Made by a program: the position numbers and the translations under genes
Part shown: positions 25,401-36,462 of the stretch, piece by piece
Position numbering within the stretch: the stretch's first letter is position 1
Layout of the letters: each line of letters opens with the position of its first letter
Origin: Apteryx mantelli
Lineage: Eukaryota > Chordata > Aves > Apterygiformes > Apterygidae
NCBI RefSeq assembly: GCF_036417845.1
Contig: NC_089982.1
Location: 45,967,684 to 46,031,683 of the forward strand
Length of the DNA stretch: 64,000 bases
Direction of reading: 5' to 3'
Notes under the pieces: generated by a model
Told to the model about the DNA's origin: nothing
Seen by the model: the letters and a program-made list of their open reading frames with translations, nothing else
Database searches by the model: none

Positions 25401-28400
25401 CGCGAGTTTTCAGGACCCAGGCAGAATGCAGACCAGTGCAAAATAATGAGCTCACCCTTGTGGTGTGGTAAAACACAGGATGAGCTAGTGGTGATACTGC
25501 AGGAGGAAAACTAAGCAGACGTGACAAGAGTATGGGGGCTATACTTAATGATGGAAAAAGCAAAGGAGGCACACTGCACTATGCCAAAAGCATTCATTCA
25601 AATATGAAATACAGAAGAATAATTTCTGGTAGGACATGTGTTGCTAAACCTCTGCCTTGAAAAAGACATATAAGAATAAATAGCAAGAACCTTACCAAAG
25701 ACTACAAATCATGAACACAAGACAGTAAAGATGAAGCCTGTCTGAGTCCAATTTGCAGAAGCATATATTAAGTATTACTGATAGCCACTTATTTGAATAA
25801 AGTACATTTAAAACAATCACACAAATTAAGAATTTAAAAACCTATAATTCAGTTCCTTTTTATCAACCCTGAAGTTAAATATACATAAATCTTAAATATT
25901 TAAAGATATATATCTTCATCTCCATCCCAGTGTATGCCAAACTCTGTCCTTCTGAATTATTCCAGGCTGTGAATGCCTCATTAATCCAGAGTCTCTCTGC
26001 AAAACTCTCAATGCCGGTGACAGTGTCACACAGGAGTATGAGCCTGTTCAACAGATGTCATGTAGATCTGGCCAGGCTTCTCCAACCACGCTTTCAGTTT
26101 CTGCGTTCTCAAATCTAAGCAGCTGAAAAACCTTGGATTGCCCCAAAAAGCCCTTGGATTTTGATACAAGCAGCACTGTTAATCTGCGATAGTGCTAATG
26201 CTCTGTACAAGTATTCCATAAGTTTCAATGGCCAGTTTGCCTTAGATCCAAAATAGCAATATGTAAATTTGTAAGCTTTGTTTGCAGATGACGATTTAAA
26301 TGCAAATAGCCTTAACAACACTGAGTGGAGTAGGGAAGAATGGAAGGGATGGTGAAAGGGATTGAACAGGACTCAAAATTTCCACTAGAGCAGAGGTAGG
26401 AGGAGACACAAAAAATTAGCTTAAGGACTAGTGCTCTAGCTGGTAGAGCACGTCTCGTGCATGACCATGATTAGTACTACAAACTCACTCATTTTTGCTT
26501 TTGTTTCCTAACAAAATACAACATAACAGTAGCTGGAACAGCAGCAGGCTGACCAGAGTGCAGGGTCTGTTGTCAGACTTTCCGAAGTCGATGCCTGATT
26601 TGCCAAATTTCTCCTCCCGTGCATCACTTCTTTCCAGCTATTCTTTTTGATCTGTAATGAGGCTACGAAAGCTCCCTCCCACATATGAGGTTTCCACATT
26701 GAAGAGTTATAGAGAAGCTTGGGAGCCTGTGATGGAACTTACTTTAAGATATATATCATAATGCCAACAAATGTATTATGGTAATTTATAATATATAATT
26801 CATAATACCAGTATCCTTTAAAAGGTGTGTTAAAATGAAACCAGATAAACTGCCCACTTGTATTCAGGGTATGAAGTTTAGGAAAGCAAGCTATTGTCTA
26901 TTAGCCAGCATTTTCCAGCACTTTTTTTTTATTATTAAAGCATAATTAGGTTTGCTGCTACATACAAAAACTAGAGTATATCATATAATGAAATATTGCA
27001 CTAACTGAAATTTTGGTAATTAATTCCAGAAAATTCTAAGAAAGGTGAAATTGTTTGAGGTCTGCAATCCACTGCTAATTTCAAAGAATCATGAGCTCAT
27101 GAAAAAACAAGTTCATGAAAAAACTTGTGTTCTGTGCTCACTGCACTCAGAAAGGGAAGCTGGTCTCGGTGTTGCAGATTTTACAAAGGAGAACTATGAG
27201 TTGTCTGAAAAAAAAAAATTACAGATTAGCAAAATGGGGGGTTTTATGTACAGTGAAGCCTTTACAGCAGCTTGTGGTATTGTGGAACTTTGTACTAGAC
27301 AATTTTTGTTTGGATAGGTATTATAGTTTATGGGAATTTGCTTTTGAACAGAGCATTAACATGCAGCTGGTGTGCTTTATCATGGGCAAATATTCAGGAC
27401 AATATTTAGGAGGCACATCCGAACACTGATGCATCTCCAGTGCAAGCAACTACATAAGGTTTTGACATTTGCCAGTGACCCTGCTCCAGATACCATCCCC
27501 CAAATCCTTAGCAATAAGGCAACTGAATGGCTTAGGGGCTTGGTAATCGGATACTTCACCTCCAGGTCATAATAGGTCACTAGTTCAAGAGCAGCAATGG
27601 TTTGTAATGACTTAAATACCATCTGATATTTATTTGGAGACATATGCGGAAGTGAACATATGATTTCAATGCAGCAAGCAGTAGATATGTCCGCATACAG
27701 ATACAAACATTTTGACAGCTGCCCATCTGTTAGAGACATTTGAATGACAGAATATCAGTCTAACAAAAGTTGATTAATTCCCTAATAACATTCAGAATTA
27801 TTTCTTGTTTTAGTGACGGCTGGGGAGTTAAGGCATCATGGCTTATACAGTCTTTGGCAATTAAGAGAGAGAGGCAAAGTTTCCAGTTTAATTCTTTCTC
27901 TCCAGGCCATAAAGGACTTTAGAAAAGTGTTTTTGAATGTCATTGGCACCAACCCAAAGCCCACTTAATTTGATTTTTTTTTCTTAGCCCATATGAATTC
28001 AGCAAGAGCAAAAATATGCTCTACACATATTTTTAGCCACTTTACTGTGTTGGAGAAATCAAGAGTTCAGAATTTGAAACCTCAGCTTGTCCTTAATGAG
28101 GATAAATATCTTCAATAGAACAGAACCATAAGCAAATGGAAAAAATTACTTCCAATGTCAATATTAGTCTCTTACTTCTAGAGTAAGACTGTATTGCCTG
28201 TATACAGGAAAAAAGTGGGTGATGCTTCCTGTCTTGGAGGGCTTGGAGTACAAAGAAAGAGGACAAGCACATGTAATAGTAACACCGAAACAGGATGCCT
28301 TGTCCAGCCCTCCTCAGTGGCACCTCCAGAAAAGGCAGGTCGGCTGGTGTCAATGCCTTCTCCATTGGCCCGCACTGCCTCCCAGTGGGCATCAGCTTTC

Positions 28401-29550
28401 CAGTCAACCACTTTTCTTTGGGGGGAAAAGGCAGGTTTTTAAGCTGCCAGGTGCAGACACTACTGTCCTCGCGCAGTTAATAGGGGAACTCATTAGTGGT
28501 GAGATTTTTGGTTTCCAAAAACAAAACACAGCAAAACTTGTGGTCACTGTCAAGTGTGAAGCTTTCTGTGATAAGGGTGGATGGATGAACCATCCAGCAA
28601 TTTCTGCAAAATGTAAGCCTCCATTAAAACAAACAAATAAACAAAAATCAACATCCTCTTTGGCTGTGGAGCTTCTCAGTTTGTGACGTCAACCTGCCTT
28701 TTTCTCCTGGGCCCAGTGGCCCAAGAGCTCCACTCAGACCTGGGCACCTCAGCAGTGTTGCCTCTGCTGGCTAAATACAAGCGAGCCCACCCGCTCAGTC
28801 CTGGGCAGATAGCGCCGTCTGACTGAAAAGGGGCATGTAAACCTTTGTGTCGAGAAGTTTCTGCAGTTACTGCAATCGCAAGCAGGGAGGGGGCTCTGGG
28901 GAACCCACCGCTCCGTCAGGCCTGGAGAAGTCACAGGGTCCGCAAGGACAGGAGCCTTTGTCTGCACTTGAGACGCTGCATTTGCCCACATCTTGCGCCA
29001 TGGTCTTAGTGGAGACTGTGGAAAAAATCACATAGTGCTGCAGCACTTGTACAAATTATATGAATAAACAAAGACTTCTGTGTCTAGGTGTGTCAGCTAC
29101 AAAGGTCACTTAGTTTTGTTTTGTTTTTTTTTTCCAAACTGATCCTGTTCACGGTGTAATATCCTGTTTTATTTCTATAGTGTTTCTCATTGAAAGTTAA
29201 TGTTCAGGATTGTTGGATCTGATGGTCTCAGAGTGCATAAAGGAAAAGGGACTGAAAAATACCAAAGCAAGTTGATATTACTGCTCAGAAAAGACAAAAC
29301 TGTCACACTGGAAGTATTGTTTTTACATTGTTGCTTTCTGGGGTGTTCAAATAATGGGGTTTTTTTTTGTTTTTTTTTTAGGACTCATTCAAATGAGGGA
29401 ATAGGATGCCTGGCTTTTAGTGCAGAAAACTAGTAACAAAACACGTGAAGCTAAGGGCTGATAACATCTCTGTAATCTCCTACTTAATCTGCTATCCTCA
29501 AGAAAAACCCATTGACTTCACGGGCTATTTTGAACATACGCCAGCTCTGC
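16491..29550. other. Intergenic DNA up to the GALNT7 promoter, no gene found
   Basis: About 13 kb of AT-rich sequence. All open frames are short, at most about 155 codons (28219-28686, +), and read as chance translations. I recognise no CR1, tRNA or other repeat. Small items noted: a POU octamer ATGCAAAT at 17418-17425, nested short inverted and direct repeats at 27088-27127, and a CRE palindrome at 28684-28691. Mammals have a divergent lncRNA at this promoter, but I cannot identify exons of one here. Confidence 0.55.
28684..28691. promoter_or_regulatory. Full CRE palindrome TGACGTCA, promoter-distal
   Basis: A second perfect CREB/ATF palindrome, about 1.5 kb upstream of the GALNT7 start codon. 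The motif is seen directly; use by GALNT7 is an inference from proximity. Confidence 0.35.
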
Positions 29551-29792
29551 TCTGCCCAGGGTGCGTGCAATACCTGTTCGCAGGCCAGCGATGCCATAGG
29601 CGCATCACCGTCGCCAAAGTTAAACATTTTGTACCGAAATTTGTCCCCGGCCGGCGACCTCAAGGTGTGCCGCACACCAGGCTGAGCGCAGCGGGAAACT
29701 CTCCAAGCTGTGCTTTTAGCCCTCTTAATTCTCCCGGGAGAGCTGCGCCCCAGCTTGGGCCACAACAGGTGCAGCGGGAATCCAAAAATCAA

Positions 29793-29806
29793 GGGGGGGG
29801 GGGGGG
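29793..29806. repeat. G14 run followed by an AC-rich tract
   Basis: Fourteen consecutive G bases followed by ACACACAC, just upstream of the presumed core promoter. Long G runs can form quadruplexes and exclude nucleosomes, and they are also prone to sequencing and length error. Confidence 0.85.
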
Positions 29807-29906
29807 ACACACACGGACACCGCCGCGGCGGCCTGCGGGGCCGGTGCACGCGGGGCCGACGCGGGGCCGGGCCGCGCGGGTGTCCCGTCCCCCCGCCGCC
29901 CCCCCG

Positions 29907-29924
29907 CTATAAGGCGGCCACGTG
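29907..29924 (+). promoter_or_regulatory. GALNT7: TATA-like box and E-box, candidate core promoter
   Basis: CTATAAGG (29907-29914) is a TATA-like element. It is followed after four bases by the E-box CACGTG (29919-29924), the consensus for USF/MYC-MAX type bHLH factors. They lie about 290-305 bp before the start codon, so a start site near 29940 would give a 5' UTR of about 270 bases. CpG-island promoters often lack a working TATA box, so this is a candidate and not a proven element. Confidence 0.4.
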
Positions 29925-29947
29925 GAAGCGCGGCTCCCGCGGCGGCT

Positions 29948-29955
29948 ACTTCCTG
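29948..29955 (-). promoter_or_regulatory. GALNT7: ETS-type site near the presumed start site
   Basis: ACTTCCTG is the reverse complement of CAGGAAGT, a good ETS/GABPA consensus. Such sites are common at the start sites of CpG-island genes. It lies about 35-40 bp after the TATA-like element. Binding is inferred from the motif only. Confidence 0.35.
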
Positions 29956-30046
29956 CTCCGCATCGCCCCGGCCGCGGCGCGCAGCCGGCAGGCGGGGGGG
30001 TTTGGCGGGGAGCGCAGGGCAGGAGGAGCGCAGGGACAGAGGGGGC

Positions 30047-30092
30047 GAAGGGGGGAAGGAGGGGAAAAAAAAAGAAGAAGGGGAAAAAAAAG
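30047..30092 (+). repeat. 46-base uninterrupted purine tract in the 5' UTR
   Basis: Every base from 30047 to 30092 is A or G, in blocks of G runs and two A runs of eight or more. It should lie in the GALNT7 5' UTR if transcription starts near 29940. Such mirror-like purine tracts can form triplex DNA. In RNA the A/G-rich leader would be largely unstructured between GC-rich flanks. Confidence 0.8.
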
Positions 30093-30213
30093 TTTGTGCG
30101 TGCGGCGGCGGGAGGGGGGAGCGGGGAGCGGGCGGGGAGCGGCGGCGGAAGCCCCGCCGGAGCGCGGGGCCGGGCGCTGCGTGCGCGGCCGCGGCCGGGG
30201 CCGGCGCGGGAGG

Positions 30214-30339
30214 ATGCGGCTGAAGCTGGGCTTCCTGCTGCGCGCCGTGCTGCTGGCGGGCGGCTTCTTGGGGCTGCTGCTGCTCTGGTCCTCGCTGTCG
30301 CCCCGCGCCGAGGAGCCGGCCGCCCTGGGCAGGATGCGG
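30214..30339 (+). CDS. GALNT7: GALNT7 exon 1 (cytosolic tail, membrane anchor)
   Basis: This exon encodes residues 1-42 of polypeptide N-acetylgalactosaminyltransferase 7. The enzyme adds GalNAc from UDP-GalNAc to Ser/Thr, preferring peptides already carrying GalNAc, in the Golgi. The start MRLKLGFLLR and the end SSLSPR...ALGRMR match the conserved GALNT7 N-terminus as I know it from mammals. Residues 1-10 are a short basic tail (R2, K4, R10). Residues 11-25, rich in Leu, Gly, Ala and Val and ending at W25, form the core of the type II signal anchor. Residues 26-42 begin the stem. The start codon has A at -3, and no ATG precedes it in the island. The exon ends in phase 0 at a strong donor, CGG/GTGAGT. 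Its frame is open upstream for about 168 codons, but only because GC-rich DNA lacks stops, so the homologous ATG is chosen. Confidence 0.95.
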
Positions 30340-30485
30340 GTGAGTGCCGGGGCCGCGCCGGGGGGCGCAGGAGCCGCGGCCGCTGCCCGGCGGAGGCGGC
30401 GGCGGTTGCGGGCGGGGGGCGGCGGCCGCCGGGCTGCGGCCTGCGGCGCCTGCAGGCCCGGGCGGGGAGCGGCGGGGCCCTGCGC

Positions 30486-30524
30486 GGGCGGGCGGGCGGG
30501 CGCGCCGGGCCGGGCCGGGCCGGG
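30486..30524 (+). other. Two adjacent G-quadruplex motifs at the start of intron 1
   Basis: Four GGG runs with single-base loops (30486-30500) are followed after six bases by four GGG runs with two-base loops (30507-30524). Both fit the canonical quadruplex pattern on the coding strand, so they are also present in the nascent RNA. They begin about 146 bases after the exon 1 donor. Formation in cells is inferred. Confidence 0.7.
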
Positions 30525-30542
30525 CGGCGGCGGGGCCCCGGC

Positions 30543-30580
30543 GGCCCCGCTCCGCTCCGCGCCCCGCTCCGCGCCCCGCT
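30543..30580. repeat. Short GC-rich tandem repeat (12-bp unit)
   Basis: A 12-bp unit, GCCCCGCTCCGC, is repeated about three times with partial copies inside the CpG island. It is a minor tandem duplication in intron 1. Confidence 0.7.
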
Positions 30581-30774
30581 CGGCCCCGGCCGCGCCGCCG
30601 CCGCCGCCTCCCCCGGCGCCGCGCACGGCCCCGCCGCGGGCCCGCAGGTGCTGCAGCCGCCGCTCAGACCTCGCCCGCCGGCGAAGCCCCTGGGCGGCGA
30701 GTTTAGTTTATCTCTGTGTTTTGTTTGGCTTTTTAGCTTTTTATTTTTTATTATTTCCCCCTCTTTCCTTTCTT

Positions 30775-30799
30775 CCCCCCCCCCCCCAAAAAAAAAAAA
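30775..30799. repeat. C13 run followed by A12 run
   Basis: Thirteen C bases are directly followed by twelve A bases, after a T/C-rich stretch. It marks the edge of the CpG island. Length is likely to vary and to be error-prone. Confidence 0.85.
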
Positions 30800-32219
30800 G
30801 ATTAGACTGATGTCAGCTTTGCGAGCACCCTGCAAAGCCATCTCTTTCTGTGTACCTAAAATGGGTCCAAATACTCTTCCCCCTCCTCCCACTCACCTCG
30901 CAGCAGCAGGTCGGCTTCATGCCATTTTGCTAACCAAGCAGCAGTTTTGACTAAGGAGAAGCAGCAGCTCGGGTAATTTGAGAACAAGCACATGGGAAGC
31001 GAAAAGGCGTCGGGCTGATTGCGCTAGTGCCGTGCAGGGGTGACATTTCCCATGCTGAAGTGGTGGGATGGTCTGTGGGATGCAGCATTGCCAAGTCTTT
31101 GGCTGAGATGTTTTATAGACATATTTCAAGCATACTAACGTCTAAAAATGCTTTGGGAAGTCAGGGAAACAAAACCACAGAGTGAGGGTACAAGTGGCCT
31201 TGTATCACACGCACTGAGAGTGGTCTGACCTTCTGACACTGCAGCCTGGGAAGGAGTGGAAGTGCTTTCCTGTTTAGACCAGGTGTTTTAGAGCTGCTCA
31301 TCACAGCTGTGGTTAAGGAGGTCTTCTTAAAGTAAGATCAGTCAAGATTAAAATAATCTCAGAAAAAGTCATGAAATTTCATAGTAATTATTGAAAAAGT
31401 GATCTTTTATGATGTGTTCAGTAATGATGTTGGTTCTCTGCTTTCAATAATTGTCAAGGCAAGTTAACTGATATATTTCTGAGTTCTGGAAACTGAAAAT
31501 GACTTTGGACTCCTTCGGGAGATGCTCTGTCTTCTGAAGCTGTTAGTTTGCTGTATCTTGGCAGTTACTGCTGAGATAATAGGCCGTAGTGGTTCTTTTG
31601 GAGATCTACAGTTTATTAAGTGGTGAAGTTTCTATGATGTCTTCTTCTAGACACAACATGGGCTCTTGTGTGTGCAGAAAATTCATTAGGGATTTTATTT
31701 GCATTCCTTCTGAGAAAATGTCAAAAAATAAACACTTCTTGTCCAAAACAGCTGAATTATTTTTCATGCTTAGGAAGAATAACAGGCCTGGAAGCTGACA
31801 TCTTCTGAAGAAAAAAATAGGTAAAGTGGCATTGCTCTGTAGAGCAATAACCATCTTTAGATAGTTACTCTGGGATCACAATTGAAATGAGAAATATTGT
31901 AGACCTACAGTATGCATATGTTGTAACAGTTTAATGTATATAAGTGCCATAATGACTCATGCTATCCTTCCTCACGAGCCCTCAGGTTATAGCTCTGATA
32001 CTTTTGGGCTGAAACCTTATATTGACATCCGTTCGCATATGAGTTCTAATTTGGAAATCATTTCTAGCTGATGTATGTGGCTATAAACAGGTGGGAAGAC
32101 TTTTAAAGGTCTGGCCTCTGATAAAGAAGTATTCTGGCTTTATTACCTGTGTCTTGACTGGAAGTTGAAATCTCTGTGATAGTTATTTAAAGAAATAATT
32201 CAGTCTTTATTAGGAACAA

Positions 32220-32239
32220 ATATAAGTATATACTTATAT
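32220..32239. repeat. 20-bp perfect palindrome
   Basis: ATATAAGTAT followed by its exact reverse complement gives a perfect 20-bp inverted repeat without a spacer, in AT-rich intron 1. No function can be assigned. Confidence 0.8.
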
Positions 32240-35079
32240 ATAAGTAAACACTGTTAGAGATGAGATCTAAACAGAATATCTGTGTCACTAACCAGATCAG
32301 CTGTTTACATATCATTGTGAACTATGTGAGAGTAAAAAATGCTTTTTTTTTTCTAGGAAATGATATTGTTAATTCTAAAATCATGTTTTGATTCAGAATA
32401 CTTAACTCCTTAGAAGCTTTTCAGATGATGAATATTAGTTAAACAGCAGTGTATAACCAGTGAGCGTGCTTCCTACTAGCAGTACCCAGACATATATCTG
32501 GAAAGCTGGTGACATCCAGAGTACATGAGAATGCGTATGTAGCACTGCATGTGCTATGTGCTGCTAAGCAAAAACCCACTGACCACCTAATAGGGGCTTA
32601 TGTCTCAGCGTTTGCTCCATGCAATGCCTGGAAACAGATCCTGTGTTAGGAGCTTGTGTGTTGATACAGTATCTGATTATTGTAACTAGGAGTTTAATAA
32701 TTGCTTCTCTGACATGCACTCCAGTATATTTGCATTGTTATTAGCTGCTAAAAAGTTCTTTAAAGATACAGAGTAATTCTGCTTCCTGTACAACACCTTT
32801 CTTTCTTCACAGAAAGATCTAGTCAACAAATGCAAAATTCTTTCTCAGTACCAGCTTAAAGTAGAATTTAACTTTTTATAGCCAGCCTTAAGCAGTACAC
32901 TTGCCCTTTCTGCACCGTAACCCTGGGCACAGCTGAGAGTAGAATTTTAATAACACCCAAGCATTGAAGAAACAGAGGCAAACTATGTTTTTTTTTATCT
33001 TTAGAACCTTGAATCTTTCCCTGCTTACACCAGCAAACAAGAATGGGATAGAGATAATGGTACTGAAGAGATGTTGCAGTGTTATTAGAACTGTGCTTTT
33101 AAAAGAAGGTGCGTTCTTCCTTCAAATAGTATATTAAATTCTTTCTGCTGCATCTTAAAAGATTTTAGAGATCTTTTGGAGAAGCAAGATGACTTAAGGT
33201 GCAGAGAGTTTCCAAAGAAAAAATGAAAGTGTAGGAGTGCCCATTTAGGAAGGAATGAGGAGAACATAAAGGTGATAGAGCAGTAATAAAGAAAGCTGGA
33301 GATAAGCCACTTCTTGTTGCTTTTTGATAGAAGGCTACCACAGATGCATTCATTGTTATTGGAAGTACAGCCAGAACTTGGGAAACAATATGTTTTCCCA
33401 GACAACTAGCCTTGCAGAACTTTGTTTCTGCAAGATACCATTTGAGGGGAAAATGCTAGCAGGGTTCAATAGAGGTTAGTATTTATTTCATTGCAGTAGC
33501 AGAAATATCCAAAAAGAATGAGATAATCATTTTTCTATACATCTCTTAGCTTTCAGTCTAAAACAAGTAGGCTCTTAATGTATTTTTATTATTTCTAATT
33601 CAGTCCTCTGAGTCTTTAAAAAGCATATTTGCCTTTGTGTAAGTAAGAACATCCACTATCTGACAGTAAGGATTGCAAAGAGACCACAGATTGAGGTGAG
33701 GATACAAGCACGTTTATGGCTGTAAGAAAAGATCAGAAAGAATGCTTGGTTAGATTATTTTTATGGGTATGTTGCAGGGTCTCTTGCATGTTTGCTGAAA
33801 GCTCGTGCTCCCCTTGATCAAAGGATCATAGTTTTGGAGGAAATGACTGTGGCTATTCATTGTAAGATGATTGCTGTAGGCATCCTAGCTGTAGTACTTG
33901 TGAGAGTGAGACAGCTCAAGTGAGAGTTGTCACTAACGATCAGCTTAAAAACTGGTGTTGTCAGGGAATGGATAAAAATGGGAGTACGGCAGGCAGAACC
34001 AGTGGATTGAAAACGTAGAGAATGTGGAGATTCCTTGCTGAAAAGGTGAAAACAGCAACACAGCAGCATAGCTGGAAGGAGCCTTTTATAAGTGTAGTAT
34101 AGGTCAACTTTAGCTCTGCATTTCTGACCTGTTACAGTGTTAGTGTCTAAATTAGTATTCAGAAGCTTTAAATTAAGGTATGTGTAATGAAGGTGTGTGT
34201 AGGGGGGGGCTGGTTTGGTTTGGGTGTGTGGTTTTGTTTTTTTTTGTGGGTTTTTTTATTTATTTTTAGATCTAATTAGCCTACTTGAGGCAAAGCTCCA
34301 AGTACACTGTAGCATGCTCACAGAGCAGCGTGACAGTAGTATGATCGGTGCTCTTGTACTTGCTCTTTTTTCACTAGAGCACTGCAAGAAGCTAGGAGAA
34401 ATGACCCTATTCAGTAGGAAAGAACATCCACCATGTTATATACCTTCTGCAGCTCAGGAAGCTAGTAAAGATTTGATGGAAGCGTGTGGCTAACTTTGCT
34501 TAAGTCAGAGATGTGGTGGTAAGACTGCAAAAACCTGGGAATGAATTCCATGTTTTGAACTCTTTTTTGTGTGCAGTCAGAAAAGCCTCCCGAAATCTCA
34601 GCATGTGCTCTATAGTCTCATATTTGGGAAACTAATGCTATAGATTTGAAGTGTTACAATGCTTCTGATACTTCCCAACTTGTGCTAGCCCATAGCCACC
34701 ACGCCTGAGCCACTGATGGGCTACTGTTAGTATACCTTGACATGTATTTAAGGTTTTTAATTTGCTGTGATTATAAGCTGGGCTCTTGTTTAGGGATTAT
34801 TTATTTATCAACAGTTCTTCTTTTTTAAGACTGGGTTCCCAGTCTAAGCAGGGGGTTGTTTTGGGGGATATTTTTGTATGTGTGTATAAATAATTTGACT
34901 ATTATCCCCTTCCTCTCGCTACCCCTAAAAATGCACACCTCTCATACCTGTACCATGTATGCTCCCAGTGCCTTGTAACTTACAGGAGCTTTTGAACTCG
35001 CACCCGTCCACCTGTAGACATCTATACCTCCATCCCCCACCAGGACAGTTGCCTCTCCTTGCTGCCTGGTTTCACAGCA

Positions 35080-35235
35080 CATGAAGACCGGTGCCCCTGA
35101 GGAGAGGAGGCGAAGCCCTGCCGGGGTCCGGGTGCAGGTGGCGATTCTGGCGCATCCCTCTGGTTCAGGCAACGACCGTAGCCCAGTGTGCTCCTAGTCG
35201 AGGCTGCAGGCCATCACCAACAACTAAGTTTAAAC
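35080..35235. promoter_or_regulatory. Small intronic CpG-rich patch
   Basis: About 150 bp of GC- and CpG-richer sequence stands out in AT-rich intron 1, about 4.9 kb after exon 1. There is no recognisable exon or repeat. It could be an intronic regulatory element; the only evidence is composition. Confidence 0.3.
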
Positions 35236-36405
35236 GTTACAATTCTCCTGTGGCCACTAGAAAGCAGCAAATTTATCATGTGTAGCAAGAGGAGAGAAAA
35301 AAGTTAGAAAAAGAGAAACAAAAGCCGAATTAATTTTTTTCTGATTTTTTTCTCATGACATCCCTTTTCCCCCCAAATTTGAAGAATGCTAATATCATGT
35401 ATGCCTTGGCTGGATTGTCACTGAGAACTTAATGACAAGTTGCAGACTGAACTTGAAGTGTTATTGTGGCTTAAATTCGATGCTTTGTGGTGGAAGTCCC
35501 TGCGGAAATTCTCCACTTTCCCTTGAGGAGTAACAGCAAATGTGCTCGTGAGAGAGAAATTGAGAATCAGGAATTTTAAGTTGATACTGTAATTGGAGAA
35601 AAGGCAGGAGCTGGCCCTGGAATAAGATGATAGAAGGGATTTAAGCACAAGGGTAAGAAATCTGAGTTTGGTGTGACGGAAGAGAATCGAGAAAACATGA
35701 CATATTGGGTGATCAAGGAGCAAAATAGTCTGTCTCTCCAGTTGCTTAATACAGTTGCCTATACTGTGGTCACTTTTTATTTACTGGTTTGCCATTGTGT
35801 AATTGGGTGAGAGCAGATGCAACGAGCAGCAGATCAGCTCTGTCACTTCTCCGTTAGCTGAAAGCTCGGCGCAGTCGCTTGGTTTCTGGGCAGGACGAGC
35901 TCTACGTGCACAGCGCTAGGCTTTGTCACACCTTGTCTTCGGATAAAAGCCGCGGTGACTTATTACTTGTTGTGTGACACTCGGCAGGAATGAGAAACCC
36001 TGGCAAATTTTTGAAAGCGTTCGCTAAGTTTTGTTTGAAACCTGTGCACAGGGAGGCAGTGAGCTTGCTATAGCCCAGGTGTTGCTGTCATAGGAAGTAA
36101 ACATTGCTTTTTTTTCCCACCTGTTTATTACAACGATGTAACGTTGTAATGTTGCTAGTGACAGTAATAGGTGAAATATTTTGAGTCATTAATTTTTTTT
36201 GTTTTTTTTTTAATGTTTGCTTTCATCTAAATTAACTTTGAAAAAGCTTGTAAAAATCTGTCACCCTTGGGGAAAGTATAAAAGACTTCCTTTTCAATAT
36301 GTCAAGATTTTTTGACAAATGCTTCCAGTTATGCTACATAGTAAATGACCACCAAGTGGTTTTCTGAAAAGTATGAAGAAATGAAAAATCTACATAATTC
36401 TACAA

Positions 36406-36462
36406 TTTATGTATATATACATATGTATATATGTTTACAGTTTATGTATATACATATAAATG
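36406..36462. repeat. AT/GT-rich imperfect dinucleotide and inverted repeats
   Basis: Two related copies of a TTTATGTATATA-type unit with internal self-complementary TATACATA blocks. It is a degenerate (TA)(CA) microsatellite with potential for small hairpins. Confidence 0.75.

Larger units (their letters stand above)
29560..30700. promoter_or_regulatory. GALNT7: CpG-island promoter of GALNT7
   Basis: GC content and CpG density rise sharply from about 29.56 kb, peak over 29.8-30.65 kb and fall off by about 30.7 kb. The island covers the presumed transcription start, the 5' UTR, exon 1 and the start of intron 1. This is the usual arrangement for a broadly expressed glycosyltransferase gene. 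GC-box-like G-rich runs occur throughout. No ATG occurs between about 29600 and the GALNT7 start codon, so an upstream ORF starting at ATG is absent. The exact start site cannot be read from sequence. Confidence 0.9.

Noticed and set aside
26425..26475. tRNA-like string GCTCTAGCTGGTAGAGCA
   Set aside because: It resembles an A-box/D-arm, but there is no B box (GGTTCGANNCC) and no acceptor stem can be formed, so it is not a tRNA gene.
28219..28686. 155-codon forward frame upstream of the promoter
   Set aside because: The translation has no recognisable family, overlaps open frames in other phases and on the other strand, and has no credible splice or promoter context.
1..29550. Search for terminal exons of a neighbouring gene such as GALNTL6, or for the HMGB2/SAP30 genes known near GALNT7
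   Set aside because: No frame resembles a lectin domain, an HMG box or SAP30. Those genes are presumably outside the window.
29710..30892. Long open frames of 226-367 codons on both strands over the CpG island
   Set aside because: They come from the lack of stop codons in very GC-rich DNA and translate to Ala/Gly/Arg/Pro low complexity. Only the 42 codons of GALNT7 exon 1 within one of them are supported by homology.
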